Part shown: piece by piece, positions 17,482 through 24,559 of the stretch
Position numbering within the stretch: the first letter of the stretch is position 1
Layout of the letters: the number at the start of each line of letters is the position of its first letter
Assembly (NCBI RefSeq): GCF_003729955.1
Contig: NZ_RJTX01000001.1
Coordinates: 558,001 to 622,000 of the forward strand
Direction of reading: 5' to 3'
Length of the DNA: 64,000 bases
Origin: Chryseobacterium daecheongense
GTDB lineage: Bacteria; Bacteroidota; Bacteroidia; Flavobacteriales; Weeksellaceae
Position numbers and translations under genes: made by a program
The notes under the pieces: model-generated
Seen by the model: only the letters and a program-made list of their open reading frames with translations
Told to the model about the DNA's origin: nothing
The model's database searches: none

Positions 17482-18357
17482 ATGAGAACGATTTTAGTAC
17501 CTACCGATTATTCAAAATCAGCCAAAAATGCAGCCAACCATGCTCTTTATCTGGCACACGCCTTGAAAAGTAATATTCATCTTTGTCATGCTTTTTCTGT
17601 ACCGGTTGAAAGTCCCATGCTGGGGCAAACCGCCTGGACATTATATGACTATCCTGTATTACAGGAAGAAAATACCAAGGCATTGAAAAAACAAGCAAAA
17701 GCATTAGAAGAAAAAGAAGAAATTTTATGGGGTGATGAAGCTTTTCCATTTCATCCAGCCATATACTACACTTCTGAAGCAGGAGATCCTGTTCAGGTAA
17801 TCAATAATACTGCAGCCAATCATAGAACTTTACTTATTGTGATGGGTATGCAGGGAGCAAGCAAACTCACCCGTTTTTTCTTTGGGAGCAACAGTGTTAC
17901 AATGATAGAACATACACAGTACCCGCTTCTTTTAGTTCCAACAAACTATAAATATAAGGATCTAAAAAAAATCGCTTTTACCACAGATCTGAATAAAAAA
18001 GATATAAAAACAGCCCAGCTATTAATAAATTTTGCAAAATATTTTGATGCTGAACTTTTAATTACCCATATTATTCAAAGCAATAATGATGTTATACAGG
18101 ATACAGCATATGACCATAAAAAAGAACTGTTTTTAAAACATCTTGACGGAAACATTTGTTATAATTGTATCTATAGCGAAAATATAGACTATGGTATAGA
18201 CATATTGAAAAATAAAGATATAGACATATTGGTTATAGGACATCATCACAAAGGTTTTTTAAACAGACTGGTAACAAGTAGTCACGCTTCAAGACAAGCT
18301 CAACAGTTAGAAATTCCTCTAATGATTATTCCCGAAAACGCACATATCTATTTTTAA
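17482..18357 (+). CDS. Tandem universal stress protein
   Basis: A 291-residue protein of two UspA domains. The first (1-150) starts MRTILVPTDYSKSA and contains the ATP-binding loop G-MQ-G-ASKLTRFFF-G-SNS, fitting G-2X-G-9X-G-S/T. The second (~160-291) has a changed loop (IGHHHKGFLNRL) and probably lacks nucleotide binding. Cytoplasmic. Tandem Usp proteins are induced by starvation, hypoxia or other energy stress in many bacteria. It is directly downstream of the L,D-transpeptidase and upstream of a two-component pair. Confidence 0.9.
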   Translation: MRTILVPTDYSKSAKNAANHALYLAHALKSNIHLCHAFSVPVESPMLGQTAWTLYDYPVLQEENTKALKKQAKALEEKEEILWGDEAFPFHPAIYYTSEAGDPVQVINNTAANHRTLLIVMGMQGASKLTRFFFGSNSVTMIEHTQYPLLLVPTNYKYKDLKKIAFTTDLNKKDIKTAQLLINFAKYFDAELLITHIIQSNNDVIQDTAYDHKKELFLKHLDGNICYNCIYSENIDYGIDILKNKDIDILVIGHHHKGFLNRLVTSSHASRQAQQLEIPLMIIPENAHIYF

Positions 18358-18451
18358 TTGAAACGAACATAATACTATCTAAAAATTAACATTCTTCATC
18401 ATTAATTTTCCTAAATTTCATATCTTTATACTAGGGATAATATAGTAATTT

Positions 18452-19645
18452 ATGGAAAGTGCTAAACTTTTATCTGCCATTATAGAAACAGCTATTGACG
18501 GTATTATTACCATTGATGACAAGGGTTTGATAGAAAGCATTAATCCCTCTGCACTGAAAATATTTGGGTATGAGGAACAAGATTTGATAGGAAAAAATAT
18601 TTCAGTATTGATGCCTGAGCCGGATAAAAGCAGACATGACGGGTATCTGCATCGATATCAAAATACAGGAGAAAAAAAAATAATAGGAAAGGGGAGAGAG
18701 GTAAAAGGGTTGAGAAAAGGAGGTTCGGAATTTCCTTTCAGACTCGCCGTAAGCGAAGTTCAGCTTCATGACAGGGTGATCTATACGGGTTTTATCCATG
18801 ATTTGTCTAAAGAAAAAGAAGCAGAAGAATTTCTTAAAAACTATACCATTGAGCTTGAAGAGCTGGTAGAAAGCAGAACAAAGTCACTTAAGCAAATGCT
18901 GTATGAGCTGCAGGAAGCAAAAGAAGAAGCTAATCTTTCCCTCGAAAAAGAAAAAGAGCTGAACCGGATGAAAAGCCGTTTTGTTTCAATGGCTTCACAT
19001 GAATTCCGTACCCCATTAAGTTCCATGCAGCTTTCTGTTGTGCTGATCGAAAAATACCTTCAGACTTCTGACAATGCCCAAATACTCAAACACCTTCATA
19101 AAATAAAAAATGCAATTGCCAGCTTAAATGGGATTCTGAATGATTTCCTTTCTCTGGAAAAACTTGAAGCCGGAATTGTAGCTCCTCATTATGACACATT
19201 TGATGTTGTGAAGTTCTCAGAAGAACTTACCGAAGAAATGCAGCTTATCACCAAAGAAGATCAGATCATTATTTACCAGCACACCGGATCTGAAAGTGAG
19301 ATAAATCTGGATCAAAACCTATTGAGAAATTGCCTGATGAATTTAATCAGCAATGCCATAAAATATTCAGGAGAACACACTCTGATCGAATTTTCCACAG
19401 AAATAAGCAAAGGGCATTATCTGTTTACAGTAAAAGACAATGGAATAGGCATTCCACAGGAAGATCATGCGGCACTCTTTCAGCCGTTTTTCAGGGCGCA
19501 TAACACAGGTAATATTCCAGGCACCGGTTTAGGGCTCAATATCGTATTAAGGTATGTAAATCTCATGGACGGGCATATTCATTTTGAAAGTAAGCCTGAT
19601 TCAGGAACCCTCTTCATTTTATCGTTCAAAAGAAAAACTAAATAA
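18452..19645 (+). CDS. PAS-domain sensor histidine kinase
   Basis: A 397-residue soluble kinase without membrane segments. It has one PAS domain (about 5-125, with TIDDKGLIESINPSALKIFGY and GKNISVLMPEPD, like FixL-type PAS), a coiled coil (~125-170), HisKA with phospho-accepting His183 in MASHEFRTPLSS, and HATPase_c with N, G1 (DNGIG) and G2 (GTGLGL) boxes. The FixL-like PAS suggests a redox, oxygen or energy signal, but the heme-binding His cannot be confirmed by eye. It is 8 bases before the response regulator gene, which is surely its partner. Confidence 0.92.
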   Translation: MESAKLLSAIIETAIDGIITIDDKGLIESINPSALKIFGYEEQDLIGKNISVLMPEPDKSRHDGYLHRYQNTGEKKIIGKGREVKGLRKGGSEFPFRLAVSEVQLHDRVIYTGFIHDLSKEKEAEEFLKNYTIELEELVESRTKSLKQMLYELQEAKEEANLSLEKEKELNRMKSRFVSMASHEFRTPLSSMQLSVVLIEKYLQTSDNAQILKHLHKIKNAIASLNGILNDFLSLEKLEAGIVAPHYDTFDVVKFSEELTEEMQLITKEDQIIIYQHTGSESEINLDQNLLRNCLMNLISNAIKYSGEHTLIEFSTEISKGHYLFTVKDNGIGIPQEDHAALFQPFFRAHNTGNIPGTGLGLNIVLRYVNLMDGHIHFESKPDSGTLFILSFKRKTK

Positions 19646-19653
19646 CCATTCAG

Positions 19654-20706
19654 ATGGAAAAAACACAGATCTTGATTATTGAGGATAATGATGATATCCG
19701 TGAAAGCACCGCAGAAATTCTTGAACTGGCCAATTACAAGGTATTACAGGCTTCTAATGGTAAAAATGGAATAGAGCTGGCTATTAAGCATATTCCTGAA
19801 CTTATATTATGTGACATCATGATGCCTGAACTGGATGGATATGGTGTATTGCATCTTTTAAGCAAAAGAGAGGATACTGCACTCATTCCTTTTATTTTCA
19901 TCACCGCCAAAGCCGACCGGGTAGAGATCAGGAAAGGAATAGAAATGGGAGCCGATGATTATCTTACCAAGCCATTCGATGATATTGAACTTTTGAATGC
20001 CATAGAAACCAGACTGAGAAAAAAAGAACGTCAAAAAAAGCTTTACAGTACCAATCTTGATCAGATCACCCATCTATTTGAATCTTCAAAAGGCCTTGAC
20101 GAATTAAAAAAATCCTTTGATGAAAGAAAAATCAAAAGCTATAAAAAAAAGCAGGTCATTTATGATGAGGGTGATGCTGCAAATGCCGTTTACTTAATTC
20201 TTTCCGGTTCGGTAAAGACAACGAAAATGACCATTGACGGAAAAGAGCTTATGACAGGTATTCATGGTCCTGAAGAATATTTCGGGATCACTTCATTGTT
20301 TGCCGGAAATGAATATAAAGAAAACGCAGAAGTATTAGAAGACTGCACCTTGTGTTCGGTTCCGAAAACCGTAATAGACGAGTTACTTTACAAATATCCC
20401 GATGTGGCAGAAAAGTTCATCAAAATTCTTGCCCAGAATGTGATCAGCCATGAAGAACAGCTATTACAGCTGGCTTATTTTTCCGTCAGAAAAAGAATGG
20501 CGGAAGTCCTGATCAGATTACAGGCAAAACATCCGGATACCAATAGTTTTGATATTTCCCGGGAAAACCTTGCTTCCATGGCAGGAATGGCCATTGAAAC
20601 CGTAAGCAGAATTCTCAGTGATTTCAAAGATGAAGGACTGATAGACAGAAATGCAAGCAAAATTGCAATCCTTGACGCTGTACGCCTTCAAAAGCTAAAA
20701 AACTAA
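19654..20706 (+). CDS. Response regulator fused to a CRP/FNR-type DNA-binding module
   Basis: A 350-residue regulator in three parts: receiver domain (1-120, phospho-acceptor Asp54 in LCDIMMPELDG, Thr and Lys in FITAK and YLTKPFD), a short linker, then a cyclic-nucleotide-binding-like beta-barrel (~150-270) and a winged helix of the CRP/FNR type whose recognition helix contains ETVSRILSDFKDEGLI. The E-x-x-SR core is that of FNR/CRP proteins that read TTGAT- or TGTGA-like half sites. The barrel lacks the FNR cysteine cluster. Phosphorylation by the adjacent PAS kinase probably takes the place of cAMP or iron-sulfur sensing. It is the likely controller of the surrounding stress genes (inference). 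Confidence 0.9.
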   Translation: MEKTQILIIEDNDDIRESTAEILELANYKVLQASNGKNGIELAIKHIPELILCDIMMPELDGYGVLHLLSKREDTALIPFIFITAKADRVEIRKGIEMGADDYLTKPFDDIELLNAIETRLRKKERQKKLYSTNLDQITHLFESSKGLDELKKSFDERKIKSYKKKQVIYDEGDAANAVYLILSGSVKTTKMTIDGKELMTGIHGPEEYFGITSLFAGNEYKENAEVLEDCTLCSVPKTVIDELLYKYPDVAEKFIKILAQNVISHEEQLLQLAYFSVRKRMAEVLIRLQAKHPDTNSFDISRENLASMAGMAIETVSRILSDFKDEGLIDRNASKIAILDAVRLQKLKN

Positions 20707-20741
20707 TATCTATCATTTTTTATCATGACCTTACACACGCA

Positions 20742-20768
20742 TTGCCTTCCATCAGTTCAATAAATTTG
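20742..20768 (+). promoter_or_regulatory. Promoter of the D-LDH-like domain gene
   Basis: TTG at 20742-20744, 16 bases, TAAATTTG at 20761-20768: an exact match to the Bacteroidota -7 box. The predicted transcript start near 20772 supports the ATG at 20791 as start codon. Confidence 0.65.
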
Positions 20769-20790
20769 AGTATTGAATAGAATAGAGGCA

Positions 20791-21177
20791 ATGAAAATAG
20801 TAGCATACCATATAAGCCAGGAAGATAAAGAACTTCTCGCATTGGCCAATCATAAAAAACATAAGATTACCATAATCATATGTCCTTTGGATGAAACTAC
20901 TGTTCATTTTGCAGAGACTAAAGATGCTGTAGTCACTATTGACCAGAAAAGTCAGATTACAACCCATATTCTTGAAAAGCTTATCTCCTTTGGAGTGAAA
21001 TATTTCATTTACCAATCACGGGAACAATGTATTCTGGATCTGTCAATCAGCCATAACTCAAGACTAAAGTTCATCCATATTGGAAACGTAGAGTCAAAAG
21101 CAAAAATTACTCAAATTATTGAGCTATTAGATCATTTGGAAAAAAGTGATGAGAATCATTCTCAAACAGAATTGTAA
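20791..21177 (+). CDS. Orphan N-terminal domain of a D-2-hydroxyacid dehydrogenase-like protein
   Basis: A 128-residue protein. The ATG at 20791 is preferred to a TTG at 20773, which would fall at the predicted transcript start. Residues MKIVAYHISQEDKELL, then ITTHILEKLISFGVKYF and NSRLKFIHIGN follow the N-terminal flavodoxin-like catalytic domain of fermentative D-lactate dehydrogenase (LdhA: MKIAVYSTKQYD, ELKKHGVKYI, LGLKVVRVP). The NAD-binding domain, catalytic His and Glu are all absent and the frame ends cleanly, so this is a stand-alone domain. It could be a sensor, a partner of a dehydrogenase or an evolutionary remnant. It lies between the two-component pair and hsp20. Confidence 0.6.
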   Translation: MKIVAYHISQEDKELLALANHKKHKITIIICPLDETTVHFAETKDAVVTIDQKSQITTHILEKLISFGVKYFIYQSREQCILDLSISHNSRLKFIHIGNVESKAKITQIIELLDHLEKSDENHSQTEL

Positions 21178-21207
21178 TCATGGTTAGAAAAATCAGTTCA
21201 ATATACC

Positions 21208-21235
21208 TTTGACCTGTTAACTTAAAATAATTTTG
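21208..21235 (+). promoter_or_regulatory. Promoter of hsp20, suggesting a leaderless transcript
   Basis: TTTG at 21208-21211, 16 bases, TAATTTTG at 21228-21235 (perfect -7 box). The start codon is at 21238, so transcription would begin at or next to the ATG. Confidence 0.55.
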
Positions 21236-21237
21236 TT

Positions 21238-21666
21238 ATGAAAACCTTAGAAAAAACCAACCCGCTTACCTCATTGAAATCCATTATTGAAGATTTTTGG
21301 AATGCAGATGGATTTCTCAGCCATCCTATCTTCAATCATAACTATCCAACCGTTAATATCATTGATAAAAATGGAGCTTATGAGGTAAAAGTTTCAGCAC
21401 CGGGCTTTAAAAAAGAAGATTTTAAAGTAGCCATCGAAAACGGATCGCTTACTATAAGTGCCGAAACCAGTTCAGAAAGCAAAGAGGAAAAAGAAAACTA
21501 TTTAAGAAAAGAATTCTCTACGTCTTCATTTTCCCGAAGCTTCCGTCTGCCGGACAATATCACCCAGGAACAGATCAAAGCCAATTATCAGGACGGATTA
21601 TTAAATATCAGTGTCATGAAAGCAAACCCTGATCAAAAAAATATTCAGGAGATCAAAGTAGATTAA
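21238..21666 (+). CDS. Hsp20/alpha-crystallin small heat shock protein
   Basis: A 142-residue small heat shock protein. The alpha-crystallin domain covers about 37-142: YPTVNIIDKNGAYEVKVSAPGFKKEDFKVAIENG at the start, then the FSRSFRLPDNI and ANYQDGLLNISV (the A-x-x-x-n-G-x-L motif) blocks. It is an ATP-independent holdase that binds unfolding proteins. A C-terminal IXI-like motif (IQEIKV) is present. It is followed at 14 bases by the metallo-beta-lactamase RNase gene, so the two may share a transcript. Confidence 0.95.
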   Translation: MKTLEKTNPLTSLKSIIEDFWNADGFLSHPIFNHNYPTVNIIDKNGAYEVKVSAPGFKKEDFKVAIENGSLTISAETSSESKEEKENYLRKEFSTSSFSRSFRLPDNITQEQIKANYQDGLLNISVMKANPDQKNIQEIKVD

Positions 21667-21680
21667 TACAATATACAGCC

Positions 21681-23087
21681 ATGGAATCTATCACTTTACA
21701 ATCATTAGGAGGTGCTGAAACCGTTACAGGATCCAAGCATTTATTAAAAACTCCGGAACTCACTCTATTAATAGACTGCGGACTTTTTCAGGGAGTTAAA
21801 TATCTGAGAGAACAAAACTGGAAATCGCTGAATACAGACATTTCAGAAATAGATGCTCTCATTCTCACCCATGCTCATCTCGATCATTGCGGCTATATTC
21901 CTCTTCTGGTAAAAAATGGTTTTAAAGGAAAGATTTACATGACAAGCCCCACCAAAGAGCTCACCAAATTAATTTTACTGGATAGCGCCAAACTACAGGA
22001 AGAAGATGCCGAAAAAGCCAATCGTCATCACTATACCAAACACCATCCGGCAAAACCTTTGTATACGGTAAATGATACCGAAAAAGCTTTTAATCAATTC
22101 GTTATCGTAAATGAAAATGAGGAAATTAAACTTAGTAACCATGTACACTTCAGGTTTAAACCATGCGGACATATCATCGGAGCCTGCTCCGTAGAAGTCG
22201 TATGCTTTGAGAAAACCATCATCTTTTCGGGAGACATAGGCAGAAACCATAGTGCTATTCTGCCTGCTCCCGATTTTTTCACTCATGCAGATTTTCTGGT
22301 AATGGAATCCACCTACGGGGACAGACTTCATGATAACACAGATCTGTATGACGAACTGGAACACTGGATCAATATCACCGTTAAAAACCATGGAAATATT
22401 ATCATACCCAGCTTTGCAGTAGGAAGGGCTCAAGAAATCATCTACATTCTACACCAGTTAAAAAAACAAAACAGAATTCCATTTAATATTCCTATCGTGT
22501 TAGACAGCCCAATGGCTGCTTCGGCTACTGATATCATGTTGCATTACGCCAATTATACTACAATAGACCAACAGGAATGGCTGGAAATTATTCAGCATAT
22601 TACGATTAACAGGGAATATGAAAAAACCAGGAAAATCATCCAGGATAAAAAAAGCAAGATCATCATTGCAGGAAGTGGGATGGTAACGGGAGGACGTGTA
22701 CTTGAATATTTAAAACATGATATCGGAAACAGCAGAAATACGGTGTTAATTGTCGGTTTTCAGGCCGAAGGTACCCGTGGAAGAGCATTGCTTAACCGTA
22801 CTCATGAGCTTAAAATGCACGGAAAATTTTACCCAGTGAAAGCAAATATTGTTGAAATTACCGGATTATCAGCCCATGCAGACCAATCAGAATTAATGGA
22901 ATGGATTAAAAAATATGAAAATCCGCCAAAACAGATCATGCTTGTGCATGGAGAATTTTCTGCGCTGGAAGCTTTACGGGTGAAAATACAGACCGAACTT
23001 CAGATCCCGGTTACAATTATGATGAAAGATCAAGAGGTAGTTTTAAGTGAAGTAAATGTTGTAAGTTCATCACAATTATTATTCTAA
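21681..23087 (+). CDS. Beta-CASP metallo-beta-lactamase RNase-like protein
   Basis: A 468-residue enzyme of the CPSF73/Ysh1 type. The metallo-beta-lactamase motif HAHLDHCGYIP, a GDIG motif, the beta-CASP region and the C-terminal SAHAD motif that binds zinc are all visible. The family cleaves RNA (endonuclease, sometimes 5' exonuclease). Bacterial members of this short form lie in stress islands with Usp and Hsp20 genes, as here. Cytoplasmic, no signal peptide. Substrate unknown. Confidence 0.88.
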   Translation: MESITLQSLGGAETVTGSKHLLKTPELTLLIDCGLFQGVKYLREQNWKSLNTDISEIDALILTHAHLDHCGYIPLLVKNGFKGKIYMTSPTKELTKLILLDSAKLQEEDAEKANRHHYTKHHPAKPLYTVNDTEKAFNQFVIVNENEEIKLSNHVHFRFKPCGHIIGACSVEVVCFEKTIIFSGDIGRNHSAILPAPDFFTHADFLVMESTYGDRLHDNTDLYDELEHWINITVKNHGNIIIPSFAVGRAQEIIYILHQLKKQNRIPFNIPIVLDSPMAASATDIMLHYANYTTIDQQEWLEIIQHITINREYEKTRKIIQDKKSKIIIAGSGMVTGGRVLEYLKHDIGNSRNTVLIVGFQAEGTRGRALLNRTHELKMHGKFYPVKANIVEITGLSAHADQSELMEWIKKYENPPKQIMLVHGEFSALEALRVKIQTELQIPVTIMMKDQEVVLSEVNVVSSSQLLF

Positions 23088-23481
23088 CAATGGATAGATA
23101 GTAATTATTTCGGAATCTTTAATAATCAACTTTACTTTAATATTATTAGTAGTTTCTGACAAATATATATTTCCTTCGTTATATACTTTATTCTTGTAGG
23201 CATAATTTAACTCTGAAAACAACTTTTCTAAATATAGTTTTGAATATGAACTTCTATTGAATTATAATTTGATAAAACAAATTTATATACAGTTCCTTGC
23301 CGTAAATTTTGAAATATTTTACTTTGCCGTTGATAACAAAAATTTCAAATCATCGTAAAAATATTAAATTTACTTAACGCAATTTAAGAGTAGAAATTTG
23401 TATTTTAGTTGAAAGTTTCGGCTTCGAAATGCCCGCCATCACCAAGCCCCGAAACGTTAGGCGACATTTTAAAAACAACGA
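23088..23481 (+). other. Intergenic region with attC-like right arm
   Basis: A 394-base non-coding stretch. The first 280 bases are AT-rich with no gene or clear hairpin. The last 70 hold an imperfect hairpin, GTTTCGGCTT (23415-23424) against AAGCCCCGAAAC (23444-23455, two-base bulge), immediately followed by GTTAGGC (23456-23462), which fits the integron core-site pattern GTTRRRY. An RYYYAAC match (ACTTAAC) is at 23372-23378. Confidence 0.45.
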
Positions 23482-24302
23482 ATGAAATCAAGAATTATAA
23501 TTTTGACATTCCTTTTTCTGATAATTATGGGATGCAAACAACAAGAAATTAAAAAAGGAAATATATCAAATCCTCAAACTATAATAGCCCAAAACATAAA
23601 TGTTCCTGACCACCTCAAAAATTGGGCAAATAGCATAAATAAAAATAATGTAGATTCCATTAAAAATCTCTATGATGCTAATTCAGTTAAAATTATTTCT
23701 CCTGATAATATAATTGAGAATTCGAGCCAAATAGCCAATTATTATAACGTTCAAAAAGGTAAAATTACATCAATAAAATCACTATTCAGTGTAGAGGCTA
23801 ATAGTAAGAGAAAAATAAATTATGAATTAATTAGTTATAAAATTGATAATCGAAAAGAGTTTATTGGAATTGTAATTTGGAGAATAGAAAATGAAAAGAT
23901 AGTTCGAGAATTTGAATTCAGTAACGAAAGTAATTTAGAAGCTAAAAAAGTCGACACAACAAGTATATCTGAAAGACGAAAATTATGGGTTCAACTTTGC
24001 AATGAGAATAATTCTAAAAACCTAGTCAAAGAACTCTACAGTAACAATACCATTTATTACAACCATAAACCACTAGTAAAAGGAACAGAAGATTTGATAA
24101 AGGAATATAATTATATGGATAACAAAAACTACCATTTAAAGCTCCATCCTTTAATATTAAAGGCGGTAAATGCCAATTTTGCTTTTGAAATTGGACAATG
24201 TACAGGAAGTTATAATGGCAAGTATATTCTTGTTTGGGGAAAAGACTCCGAGGGAAAATGGAAAATAATTACAGATTCAAATATATAAAAACGCCGCCTA
24301 AT
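23456..24302 (+). mobile_element. Possible integron-type gene cassette
   Basis: One gene is enclosed by GTTAGGC at 23456-23462 on its 5' side and GCCTAAT at 24296-24302, 7 bases after its stop codon. That is the order expected for a cassette (GTTRRRY before the gene, RYYYAAY-like after it). The 3' flank continues with a GC-richer segment (24303-24355) whose complementary right arm is not found, so the 3' site looks incomplete. No integrase gene is in the window. Mobility is an inference. Confidence 0.35.
23482..24288 (+). CDS. Lipoprotein with two NTF2/SnoaL-like domains
   Basis: A 268-residue lipoprotein: signal with lipobox IIMGC, lipidated Cys18. The mature part seems to hold two alpha+beta units of the NTF2/SnoaL type, about 45-150 (WANSINKNNVDSIKNLYDANSVKII) and 160-268 (RRKLWVQLCNENNSKNLVKELYSNNTIYYN), each opening with a helix before a D/N-rich strand. 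No catalytic residues are evident and the function is unknown. Its codons are much more A/T-rich than those of its neighbours, and the gene sits inside the cassette-like flanks, both signs of transfer. Confidence 0.65.
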   Translation: MKSRIIILTFLFLIIMGCKQQEIKKGNISNPQTIIAQNINVPDHLKNWANSINKNNVDSIKNLYDANSVKIISPDNIIENSSQIANYYNVQKGKITSIKSLFSVEANSKRKINYELISYKIDNRKEFIGIVIWRIENEKIVREFEFSNESNLEAKKVDTTSISERRKLWVQLCNENNSKNLVKELYSNNTIYYNHKPLVKGTEDLIKEYNYMDNKNYHLKLHPLILKAVNANFAFEIGQCTGSYNGKYILVWGKDSEGKWKIITDSNI

Positions 24303-24559
24303 AAGGTATTGCCAAAAGCTGGGCTGAGCGGTTTCGATTGGACATTTGTACAAAGTTCAACTTTAAAAATAAATAACTGAGCAGATCCACCAAATTCACT
24401 GAAAATTTTAAAATCTCAATTTAATAAGATATATGCCATCATGAATAATTTAACATAATATAAATTATAGGATTTTTAATTTAAGTTTGAATTATACTGT
24501 TTCCATCATCAAATTCACTCTGAAAACACTAAATTTGTTAGGATTAACAATTACCAAAT
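24289..24559 (+). other. Intergenic region with attC-like left arm and a -7 box
   Basis: It starts with the cassette-type segment (GCCTAAT at 24296-24302 and a GC-richer stretch to about 24355), then AT-rich sequence. A perfect -7 box TAAATTTG lies at 24530-24537, 22 bases before the GH85 start, without a recognisable -33 TTG. Confidence 0.4.

Noticed and set aside
20142..20702. CRP-like module as a cAMP receptor
   Set aside because: The receiver domain in front and the adjacent kinase point to phosphorylation control; I could not confirm the cAMP-contact Arg/Glu residues.
21993..22433. 146-codon minus-strand frame in the MBL RNase gene
   Set aside because: Shadow; the plus-strand frame holds the HxHxDH and SAHAD motifs.
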